Below, piece after piece: positions 6,679 to 11,820 of a stretch of DNA of 11,820 nt. The notes under the pieces were generated by a model. The model had not been told where the DNA came from. It did not search any database and worked only from the letters and a program-made list of their open reading frames with translations. Numbering within the stretch: the stretch's first letter is position 1; each line of letters starts with the position of its first letter. The stretch is from positions 1 through 11,820 of the forward strand of contig DVKA01000033.1 of the NCBI GenBank assembly GCA_018716365.1. The letters run 5' to 3'. This stretch comes from Candidatus Caccocola faecipullorum. Its GTDB lineage: Bacteria > Synergistota > Synergistia > Synergistales > Synergistaceae. Made by a program: the position numbers and the translations under genes.

Positions 6679-7269
6679 ATGAGCAAAATCTACACACTCA
6701 AACTCTCACACATTCCGGTAACCCAGATAAAGCTGAATCAGGCCGTCGCGGGCGCGATAGAGATACGCACGGCGAAGATAGCGGCCTTCGTGCGCCTCAA
6801 CGGCGAGATACTGCGCCAGTCCGGCGACGCGCACATGACGACGTGCCTTCGCCCGTGGGGGCTCGGCCTCTCCGACGAGGAGATGAACACCTTTGCGACG
6901 CAGGAGGTGCGCGGCAAGACCTACATCAACAGCATATATGTAGACGCTGACACATACGCCGACATACAGGCGCTGAACCCAGAGACGATGTACTCCCTCT
7001 GGTATGAACTCGGCCTCGTCCACTACGCGCTGACGGCTGGCGAGACGATGAACCACATCCGCGACGCGCGCGAAAAAGCGGTTGAATCCGGCGAACTCAG
7101 CGCCGCTTCGCTCGACGCAGAAAATTTCGCAATACGCCACACGAGCGCACAGGCCGCGCTCAAGGCGCTGAAGGCGCTCAGCGAAGAGAAGCAGCCGGAA
7201 ACCTGCCTCGCCGCGAAGGAATACCCGCTGCGCATAAAAGCGCTCGAAGAGCTGGCCGCCGCGAAATAA
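6679..7269 (+). CDS. Hypothetical protein, 196 aa
   Basis: I do not recognise this protein. Coding is supported by an own promoter with perfect TATAAT, AAGGAC at 6665-6670 before the ATG, and neighbour-like codon use over 196 codons. There is no signal peptide and no membrane segment, so it should be cytoplasmic. The N-terminal half looks mixed alpha/beta (IEIRTAKIAAFVRLNGEIL, then INSIYVDADTYADI). The C-terminal half (about 110-196) is Ala/Glu/Lys-rich and probably helical. Only two cysteines (C56 and one near 175) are present, with no metal motif. No terminator is evident before the Mop gene, but that gene has its own promoter, so the two need not be linked in function. Confidence 0.75.
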   Translation: MSKIYTLKLSHIPVTQIKLNQAVAGAIEIRTAKIAAFVRLNGEILRQSGDAHMTTCLRPWGLGLSDEEMNTFATQEVRGKTYINSIYVDADTYADIQALNPETMYSLWYELGLVHYALTAGETMNHIRDAREKAVESGELSAASLDAENFAIRHTSAQAALKALKALSEEKQPETCLAAKEYPLRIKALEELAAAK

Positions 7270-7294
7270 AAGCCTCCTTTTCTGAAATATATCT

Positions 7295-7315
7295 AGTTTT
7301 TATAGAACGAAAACT
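7295..7315. repeat. Inverted repeat overlapping the Mop-gene promoter
   Basis: AGTTTT-N9-AAAACT, perfect 6-bp arms; the right arm runs into the -35 (7315-7320). It could be an operator; it has no T-run of a terminator. Confidence 0.35.
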
Positions 7316-7342
7316 TGATTCTCTAAAAATATTGCATAAAAT
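7315..7342 (+). promoter_or_regulatory. Promoter of the Mop-domain gene
   Basis: TTGATT (7315-7320), 16-bp spacer, TAAAAT (7337-7342) in an AT-rich stretch (7270-7380) unlike the rest of the window. Transcription would start near 7349, about 31 nt before the ATG. Confidence 0.6.
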
Positions 7343-7379
7343 AACTCATGCAAAATTGACAGAGAAGGAGAAATCTCAA

Positions 7380-7811
7380 ATGAATCTCAGCGCACGCAAC
7401 CAGCTTAAAGCCACAGTAGCCGCGGTCAAAAAAGGCGCGGTCAACGACGAAGTCTCGCTCCGCCTCGCGGACGGCACCATGCTCACCTCGATAATCACAG
7501 AGACGAGCTGCGAGAACCTCGGCCTCAAAGAGGGCGTCGAAGCCTACGCGGTCATCAAGGCGACGAACGTCATGATCGGCGACCTCGACGACGGCGGCCT
7601 CAAGCTCTCCGCCCGCAACCAGCTCAAAGGCACAGTCGAGGCAGTCAAAGACGGAATGGTCAACTGCGAAGTAGACGTCGTCCTCGCTGGCGGCGAAAAA
7701 GTAACCTCCGTCATCACGATGGCGAGCGCCAAACGCCTCGGCCTCGCCGCCGGCAAGGAGATCCGCGCCATCATCAAAGCCTCCGACATTATGGTCGGAG
7801 TCAAGGCGTAA
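7380..7811 (+). CDS. Tandem Mop-domain molybdate-binding protein (molbindin, ModG-like)
   Basis: The 143-residue protein consists of two Mop (TOBE-like) domains in tandem: one starts LSARNQLKATVAAVKKGAVN (about 3-70), the other LSARNQLKGTVEAVKDGMVN (about 77-143). Each ends in an A-x-I-K-A-(T/S)-(N/D)-(V/I)-M segment. Molbindins of this kind store or buffer molybdate/tungstate in the cytoplasm by forming trimers or hexamers with oxyanion sites at subunit interfaces. GAAGGAG at 7363-7369 fits the ATG at 7380; an in-frame TTG at 7332 lies inside the promoter and is rejected. No molybdate transporter or ModE is in view. In this window the gene stands alone, between its own promoter and terminator. 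Confidence 0.9.
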   Translation: MNLSARNQLKATVAAVKKGAVNDEVSLRLADGTMLTSIITETSCENLGLKEGVEAYAVIKATNVMIGDLDDGGLKLSARNQLKGTVEAVKDGMVNCEVDVVLAGGEKVTSVITMASAKRLGLAAGKEIRAIIKASDIMVGVKA

Positions 7812-7840
7812 GCCCGGCCGCAGCAGGCAAAGCAAAAGCG

Positions 7841-7874
7841 AAAACGCCGCGTCACGAACGACGCGGCGTTTTTT
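7841..7874 (+). terminator. Rho-independent terminator after the Mop gene
   Basis: 12-bp perfect stem 7841-7852 with 7861-7872 (AAAACGCCGCGT and its complement), 8-nt loop, ending in six Ts (7869-7874). Confidence 0.93.
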
Positions 7875-7896
7875 GTACCCGCGCGGGCGTTATAAT
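7869..7896 (+). promoter_or_regulatory. Promoter of the GNAT gene, overlapping the terminator T-run
   Basis: Perfect TATAAT at 7891-7896. The only -35 candidate at 16-bp spacing is the terminator T-run (7869-7874). Confidence 0.5.
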
Positions 7897-7932
7897 ATAG
7901 CGCATAACCGCTGAAGCGCAGGAGGGAAAGCC

Positions 7933-8457
7933 ATGCTCGACATACGCGCCGCGCGCGCCGGAGAATTCGCGGCGGTCCGCGGCTTTTACCACGAACTCAT
8001 AGATATGATGGAAGGCTCGGAATTTCACCCGCGCTGGGAGAAATGCGTATATCCGTCGGACGATTTCCTGCGCTCGTCGATAGAGCGCGGCGAACTTTAC
8101 ATTGGGCTGACCGGCGAAGAAACAGCCGCGGCGATGGTAATCAACGGCGAAGGCGCGGATGGCTACGACGGCGCGCCGTGGAGCGTGCGCGCCGCGGACG
8201 GAGAATTTTCCGTAATCCACGCGCTCGGCGTGCTGCCATCGCACCACGGGCGCGGCTTCGCGCGCGAACTCGTAGCCGCGGCGAAGGAGATCGCGCGCAG
8301 CCGCGGGCACAGGGCGCTGCGCCTCGACGTGCTCAACGGCAACATTCCCGCAGTCAGGCTCTATGAGTCGGAGGGCTTCCGCTTCGTCTCGCGCGTGAAA
8401 CTCTTCTACGAGGACACGGGGCTGACCGATTTTCTGCTCTACGAGTACGCGCTCTGA
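7933..8457 (+). CDS. GNAT-family N-acetyltransferase
   Basis: The 174-residue protein has the GNAT fold. Motif A is seen at 98-119: the beta-4 strand IHALGVLPSHHGRGFARELV with the acetyl-CoA pyrophosphate-binding loop HHGRGFA. Motif B is at about 144-152 (YESEGFRFV), after LDVLNGNIPAVRLY, the usual helix that precedes it. The substrate cannot be read from the sequence; family members acetylate amines ranging from ribosomal proteins to antibiotics and small metabolites. GGAGGG at 7921-7926 with 6-nt spacing supports the ATG, and the TATAAT at 7891-7896 gives a short leader. The gene is monocistronic as far as seen: the next gene has its own strong promoter. No clear terminator separates them. 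Confidence 0.85.
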   Translation: MLDIRAARAGEFAAVRGFYHELIDMMEGSEFHPRWEKCVYPSDDFLRSSIERGELYIGLTGEETAAAMVINGEGADGYDGAPWSVRAADGEFSVIHALGVLPSHHGRGFARELVAAAKEIARSRGHRALRLDVLNGNIPAVRLYESEGFRFVSRVKLFYEDTGLTDFLLYEYAL

Positions 8458-8488
8458 CGGCGGCGCGGCGCGCGGCATCTGACTATAT

Positions 8489-8517
8489 TTGACATTTTCG
8501 CGCGCGGCGGCTAATAT
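8489..8517 (+). promoter_or_regulatory. Strong promoter of the Mrp gene
   Basis: Consensus TTGACA (8489-8494), 17-bp spacer, TAATAT (8512-8517), the best sigma-70-type promoter in the window. The start would be near 8524, leaving a leader of about 66 nt. Confidence 0.8.
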
Positions 8518-8536
8518 TCACTCGTGATATAGACGT

Positions 8537-8558
8537 GGGCGCTTGAGGAAGGGCGCCC
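8537..8558 (+). other. Hairpin in the Mrp gene leader
   Basis: 6-bp GC stem GGGCGC (8537-8542) with GCGCCC (8553-8558), extendable by two G-U pairs, loop of 10 nt. It lies inside the 5' leader and has no T-run, so it is not a typical terminator. It could stabilise the mRNA or be regulatory; nothing decides this. Confidence 0.4.
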
Positions 8559-8589
8559 GTTCAATTTTCAATAAAAGGAGATGCGCTTA

Positions 8590-9429
8590 ATGGCACAGGA
8601 AAACTGTTCGCACGACTGCGGAAACTGCCAGCAGAAATGCTCCGAGGCGGAAAAGCCCGATTTCCGCGTCGCGGCGAACGCTCTGAGCGACGTTAAAAAA
8701 GTCGTCGGCGTCGTCAGCGGCAAGGGCGGCGTCGGTAAATCGCTCGTCACCTCGCTGCTCGCCTCCGCGATGCAGAAGAAGGGACGCCAGTGCGGAATTC
8801 TCGACGCGGACATCACGGGGCCGTCGATACCGAAGATGTTCGGCGTAGACGCGATGGCTGCGGCTAACGAGTCCGGCATACTGCCCTGCCGCACGAAGGG
8901 CGGCATCGACATCATGTCGGTGAACCTCCTGATGGAGGACAAGGCGACGCCGGTCATCTGGCGCGGCCCCGCGATTGCGGAGGTCGTCAAACAGTTCTGG
9001 AGCGACGTAATCTGGAGCTACGAGGATTATCTCTTCGTCGATATGCCGCCGGGAACGGGCGACGTGCCGCTGACGGTATTCCAGTCGCTGCCCGTCGACG
9101 GCATCATAATAGTCGCCTCGCCGCAGGAGCTCGTCTCGCTCATCGTCGAGAAGGCGCTGCGTATGGCGAAGGAGATGAACATCCCCATCCTCGGCGTCAT
9201 CGAGAATATGAGCTACGTCCAGTGCCCCGACTGCGGCAAGAAAATAAAAATCTTCGGCGAAGGGCGCACCGCGGAGACGGCGGCGAAGTACGGCCTCGAC
9301 TTCCTCGGAGAAATCCCAATCGCCCCGGAACTCGCGGCGCTCTGCGACGCAGGCAACATAGAATACTACGAGGCGGACTTCTTGGACAAAGCGATAGCGA
9401 AGATAGAATCCGCAGGCAAAAAAGAATAA
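8590..9429 (+). CDS. mrp: Mrp/NBP35-family Fe-S carrier P-loop ATPase
   Basis: The 279-residue cytoplasmic ATPase binds and transfers Fe-S clusters to apoproteins. It has a Cys-rich N-terminus (C6, C10, C13, C17 in CSHDCGNCQQKC) as in many anaerobe members. The Walker A of the deviant MinD/Mrp type, GKGGVGKS (44-51), follows. After it come DADITGPSIPKMFG (72-85), the DMPPGTGD motif (151-158) and the conserved CPDC (C212, C215), the bridging cluster site at the dimer interface. The start at 8590 is chosen because AAAAGGAG (8573-8580) abuts the ATG at 8581 but is spaced 9 nt from this one. It is expressed from its own promoter and closed by a terminator. It complements the NifS/NifU operon upstream. 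Confidence 0.94.
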   Translation: MAQENCSHDCGNCQQKCSEAEKPDFRVAANALSDVKKVVGVVSGKGGVGKSLVTSLLASAMQKKGRQCGILDADITGPSIPKMFGVDAMAAANESGILPCRTKGGIDIMSVNLLMEDKATPVIWRGPAIAEVVKQFWSDVIWSYEDYLFVDMPPGTGDVPLTVFQSLPVDGIIIVASPQELVSLIVEKALRMAKEMNIPILGVIENMSYVQCPDCGKKIKIFGEGRTAETAAKYGLDFLGEIPIAPELAALCDAGNIEYYEADFLDKAIAKIESAGKKE

Positions 9430-9430
9430 A

Positions 9431-9462
9431 AAACGTCCGGCTCCGCGCGAGCCGGATTTTTT
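9431..9462 (+). terminator. Rho-independent terminator after mrp
   Basis: 8-bp stem 9436-9443 with 9449-9456 around CGCGC, followed by six Ts (9457-9462). It starts directly after the stop codon. Confidence 0.92.
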
Positions 9463-9485
9463 ATTATCCGCCGCTGCGCTATAAT
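9457..9485 (+). promoter_or_regulatory. Promoter of the Eis-like/selenoprotein operon
   Basis: Perfect TATAAT at 9480-9485; at 17-bp spacing the -35 would be the T-run of the mrp terminator (9457-9462), as at the 7869-7896 site. The leader to the ATG at 9548 is about 56 nt. Confidence 0.5.
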
Positions 9486-9547
9486 TTTAAGACGAACGCA
9501 AAAGCGCCTGAAGCGGCTGAAAACAACGGCGCGAAAGAGGCGGTGCT

Positions 9548-10756
9548 ATGAACAAGAAAAATCTAAAAATGAAGCCGGTCGGAAGCGAGTACATGGAGCA
9601 GTACAACGCGCTGCTCCGCTACGTCTTTCAGGTGACGGACCAGGAGCTGCACTCCGTCGGCTGGCAGGAGAAGGAAATCATCCACGCGAAGTTCCCGACG
9701 ATGAAGAAGGCCGACGTCATAGGCTGGTTCGACAACGATATGCTCGTCTCGCAGGCCGCGGTCTACCCGATGCAGGTGCGCGTCTTCGACAGGACCTACA
9801 AGATGGGAGGCCTCACGGGCGTCGGCACATATCCCGAGTACTCGAACATGGGGCTGATGCACAAGCTGCTCGAACAGGCGCTCAAGAACATGAAAAAGCG
9901 CGGACAGTACATTTCATATCTTTATCCCTATTCCATCCCCTATTACAGGCGCAAAGGCTGGGAGATAATCTCCGACAAAATTTCGTATGAGATTGAAGAC
10001 TACCAGCTTCCGAAGAGCCGGCAGGTCGCTGGCGACGTGCGCCGCGTCAAGACCGACGGCCCGGAGCTGAAGGAGACCTATGAGCGCTACGCGATGCGCA
10101 CGCACGGCGCTGTGCTGCGCGACGAGCTGGCGTGGAACGAATATTGGCTCTGGGACCCCGACGACATAATGGCGGCGGTCTACTACAACGAGCACAACGA
10201 GCCGGACGGCTACGTCATATACTGGATTGCGAATGAAATTTTCCACATCAAGGACATGATTTTCAACAACGAGGACGCGCGCACGGGACTGTGGAATTTC
10301 GTCTCGGCGCATTTCTCGATGATCGACCAAGTACAGGGCGACACGTACACGGACGAGCCGCTCGCCTTCCTGCTTGAGGACGCGAGCATAAAAGAGACAA
10401 TCTCTCCCTATTACATGGCACGTATCGTAGATTTCCAGTCTTTCATAGCGGACTATCCTTTCAAGGCCGACATCGTGGACAGAGAATGGAAGTTCACCCT
10501 CTCCGACCCGATTATGGAATGCAACCAAGGGGCATTCCGCCTTTCCATATCGAAGGAGGGCGTCGGGCGCGCAGAGCGCATACCGGAACAGTGCGCCGAC
10601 GAGATAAACATACAGACGATGACGACGATGCTGATGGGCTACAAGCGTCCCGACTATCTTGCGAAAATCGGGCGCATACGCTCGAACGACGAAGTAATAG
10701 ATATGCTCGAAGACGCTATCGAGCAGCAGACGCCCTACATATCCGACTACTTCTAA
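9548..10756 (+). CDS. Eis-like GNAT acetyltransferase with SCP2-type C-terminal domain
   Basis: The 402-residue protein fits the Eis/EF1021 family in length and layout: an N-terminal GNAT domain, a second GNAT-like domain (about 150-285) and a C-terminal sterol-carrier-like domain. Supporting stretches are VGTYPEYSNMGLMHKLL (92-108, acetyl-CoA loop), YLYPYSIPYYRRKGWE (about 124-139) and the C-terminal ISDYF. In Eis the C-terminal Phe carboxylate acts as catalytic base, and this protein also ends in Phe. The acetyl-CoA loop lacks the usual Arg/Gln-x-x-Gly-x-Gly pattern (YSNMGLM), so activity may differ. Members acetylate amines such as aminoglycosides or protein lysines; the substrate here is unknown. 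GAGG at 9537-9540 supports the start. Only 22 bp, with no terminator, separate it from the UGA-containing gene. Confidence 0.84.
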   Translation: MNKKNLKMKPVGSEYMEQYNALLRYVFQVTDQELHSVGWQEKEIIHAKFPTMKKADVIGWFDNDMLVSQAAVYPMQVRVFDRTYKMGGLTGVGTYPEYSNMGLMHKLLEQALKNMKKRGQYISYLYPYSIPYYRRKGWEIISDKISYEIEDYQLPKSRQVAGDVRRVKTDGPELKETYERYAMRTHGAVLRDELAWNEYWLWDPDDIMAAVYYNEHNEPDGYVIYWIANEIFHIKDMIFNNEDARTGLWNFVSAHFSMIDQVQGDTYTDEPLAFLLEDASIKETISPYYMARIVDFQSFIADYPFKADIVDREWKFTLSDPIMECNQGAFRLSISKEGVGRAERIPEQCADEINIQTMTTMLMGYKRPDYLAKIGRIRSNDEVIDMLEDAIEQQTPYISDYF

Positions 10757-10760
10757 CCTT

Positions 10761-10770
10761 AAAAGGAGGA
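10761..10770 (+). promoter_or_regulatory. Near-perfect Shine-Dalgarno deciding the start of the selenoprotein gene
   Basis: AAAAGGAGGA, containing AAGGAGG, 9 nt upstream of the ATG at 10779. It directs ribosomes to a frame that meets UGA at codon 9, so the short upstream segment is meant to be translated. Confidence 0.85.
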
Positions 10771-10778
10771 ACTTTTTC

Positions 10779-11129
10779 ATGCTTCTGCTCTGCTACCCTT
10801 CGTGAAGCACCTGCAAAAAAGCCGCGGAGTGGCTCAAAAACAACGGAATCGCATACGAAGAGAGGAACATCAAGACGGACAACCCGAGCGCGGAGGAGCT
10901 GCGCACGTGGCACAAACTTTCGGGGCTGCCTCTGAAAAAATTTTTCAACACCAGCGGCAACGCCTACAAAAATCTCGGCCTCAAGGACAAACTTCCCACT
11001 ATGTCTGAAGAGGAGCAGATAGAGCTGCTCGCGACGGACGGGATGCTCGTCAAGCGCCCGCTGCTAGCGACGGAGAGCCGCGTGCTGACGGGCTTCAAAG
11101 AGGCAGAATGGAGCGAGGCGCTCAAATAA
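10779..11129 (+). CDS. Spx/ArsC-family thioredoxin-fold selenoprotein (UGA at codon 9 read as Sec)
   Basis: Reading through one in-frame TGA (10803-10805) gives a 116-residue ArsC/Spx-like protein. The N-terminus is MLLLCYPS-U-STCKKAAEW, in which U occupies the first position of the family's CxxC active site, with C12 as the second residue. The rest matches the arsenate-reductase-like family: GLPLKKFFNTSG (49-60), LKDKLPTMSEEEQIELL (68-84) and GMLVKRPLL (88-96), containing the Arg93-Pro94 cis-proline element. No other stop interrupts the frame. A near-perfect Shine-Dalgarno precedes the ATG, and a candidate SECIS hairpin sits at 10820-10834. TGA is a normal stop elsewhere here (iscR ends in two tandem in-frame TGAs). 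A reductase or redox role using a selenol is inferred; arsenate as substrate is not shown. The stop TAA overlaps the next ATG (TAATG). The alternative is a nonsense mutation or sequencing error from TGC/TGT. Confidence 0.88.
10820..10834 (+). promoter_or_regulatory. Candidate bacterial SECIS hairpin
   Basis: AGCC (10820-10823) pairs with GGCT (10831-10834), extendable by an inner G-U pair, around the loop GCGGAGT. The loop begins 19 nt after the UGA and starts with G, as described for bacterial SECIS elements. The stem is short. A competing fold pairs 10808-10814 with 10824-10831 with one bulged A. Confidence 0.6.
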
Positions 11130-11820
11130 TGGAGATACCGCAGAAAATAATCGAAGAAATGACGGCGCGCCGCCGCGATTTCCATAAATACCCCGAGCGC
11201 GGATGGACGGAATTCCGCACGACGTCAATATGCGCTGACGTGCTTGAGCGGCTCGGCTGGCGCGTGCGCTTCGCGGATGAATTTATAGAACCTGATAAAG
11301 TTATGGGGCGCGACGTAGACGTGCAGGCCGAAAAGCGGCGCGCGCTTGAACAGGGCGCGCCTGCGGAAATGCTCTCTCGCATAGGCGAATACACCGGACT
11401 TTGCGCCGAACTCGACTGCGGCAACGGGCCGCTTACAGTCATGCGCTTCGACATAGACTGCGTCGAGACGGCCGAAAACACAGAATCTTCGCATCGTCCC
11501 GCGGCGCTCGGTTTCGCATCGGTCAACGCCGGGCTTTCGCACTCCTGCGGACACGACGGGCACGCAGCTGTGGGGCTTGCGCTCGCCGAGATGCTCATAA
11601 ACTCGCGTGAAAATCTGCGCGGCACGATAAGGCTCATATTCCAGCCGGCGGAAGAGGGAGACCGCGGCGCCTATCCGATGGCGGCCCTTGCGCGCGGCGC
11701 GGACTATTTTATAGCGGCGCACCTCGGCCTCGGCCTGCCCACTGGATGCGTATGCAGCGGCACCGGCGGCTTCCTCTGCTCCACGAAGTTCGACGCGGAG
11801 TTCACCGGACGCGCGGCTCA
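11129..11820 (+). CDS. M20-family amidohydrolase, AbgA-like (partial, runs off the window)
   Basis: The first 230 residues of a zinc-type M20D peptidase/amidohydrolase. Comparison from memory with E. coli AbgA (p-aminobenzoyl-glutamate hydrolase subunit A) shows close agreement: RRRDFHKYPERGWTEFRT (14-31), RFDIDCVE (106-113), SHRPAALGFASVNAGLSHSCGHDGHAAVGLAL (121-152), LIFQPAEEGDRGA (169-181), AAHLG (196-200) and the later STKFDAEFTG. Expected metal or catalytic residues are seen: Cys140 and His142 in SCGHDGH, Glu175/Glu176 and His198. The ATG overlaps the stop of the selenoprotein gene by one base, so translation is coupled. An AbgA-type role in cleaving aminobenzoyl-glutamate or a related N-acyl amino acid is probable but the exact substrate is uncertain. 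Confidence 0.87.
   Translation, partial: MEIPQKIIEEMTARRRDFHKYPERGWTEFRTTSICADVLERLGWRVRFADEFIEPDKVMGRDVDVQAEKRRALEQGAPAEMLSRIGEYTGLCAELDCGNGPLTVMRFDIDCVETAENTESSHRPAALGFASVNAGLSHSCGHDGHAAVGLALAEMLINSRENLRGTIRLIFQPAEEGDRGAYPMAALARGADYFIAAHLGLGLPTGCVCSGTGGFLCSTKFDAEFTGRAA

Noticed and set aside
7380..7811. Internal duplication as a mobile or recent DNA repeat
   Set aside because: The two halves are similar as protein Mop domains but differ in many codons, so this is old domain duplication typical of the family.
8455..8480. UGA at the end of the GNAT gene as a possible selenocysteine codon
   Set aside because: The GNAT domain is complete at this point and the downstream codons encode nothing family-like.
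9914..10780. 288-codon open frame on the minus strand opposite the Eis-like gene
   Set aside because: Antisense shadow of a well-supported gene; its Val/Arg/Tyr-rich product has no recognisable domain.
10486..11008. Short plus-strand frames overlapping the UGA gene
   Set aside because: Products are Arg/Gln-rich without motifs, whereas the read-through frame gives a full conserved ArsC/Spx-like protein.
1..11820. tRNA, rRNA, CRISPR arrays, insertion sequences or phage genes
   Set aside because: Looked for cloverleaf-like segments, regular spaced repeats, transposase motifs and terminal repeats; none seen.

Overview
The window comes from a GC-rich, compact bacterial chromosome. Gene content points to a strict or near-strict anaerobe: a NifS/NifU-type Fe-S operon, an Mrp/NBP35 ATPase with a Cys-rich N-terminus, a MOSC protein, a di-domain Mop protein and an apparent selenoprotein. 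Codon and gene style suggest Synergistota (Cloacibacillus/Synergistes-like). That assignment is inference, made without any search.

Layout. (1) 1-444: 3' end of a GlgC-like ADP-glucose pyrophosphorylase with a terminator. (2) 563-1066: zinc-ribbon membrane protein, converging with a small minus-strand ORF (1332-1063) that resembles the N-terminal part of a fumarylacetoacetate-hydrolase protein. (3) 1339-1644: geneless, very GC-rich region full of inverted repeats, holding the promoters of the flanking genes. (4) 1645-4250: Fe-S operon, IscR-like Rrf2 regulator > NifS cysteine desulfurase > NifU/IscU scaffold > MOSC protein, closed by a terminator. (5) 4299-6545: P1B-type Zn/Cd ATPase with a His/Cys-rich N-terminus. 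(6) 6679-7269: unrecognised protein. (7) 7380-7811: tandem Mop-domain molybdate-binding protein. (8) 7933-8457: GNAT acetyltransferase. (9) 8590-9429: Mrp/NBP35 ATPase. (10) 9548-11820: probable operon of an Eis-like acetyltransferase, a UGA-containing Spx/ArsC-like protein, and an AbgA-like M20 amidohydrolase that runs off the window.

The most notable feature is at 10779-11129. An ArsC/Spx-family thioredoxin-fold gene has one in-frame UGA (10803-10805) exactly where the first, catalytic Cys of the family's CxxC motif belongs, giving U-S-T-C. It has a near-perfect Shine-Dalgarno, full conservation on both sides of the UGA, and a small hairpin with a G-rich loop about 19 nt downstream that fits a bacterial SECIS. 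The best reading is a selenocysteine protein that standard gene callers would truncate or miss.

Themes: Fe-S cluster assembly (regulator, sulfur donor, scaffold, Mrp carrier), metal and molybdenum handling (Zn/Cd export, MOSC, Mop) and thiol/selenol redox chemistry. Intergenic regions are short; several place a promoter directly after a rho-independent terminator.
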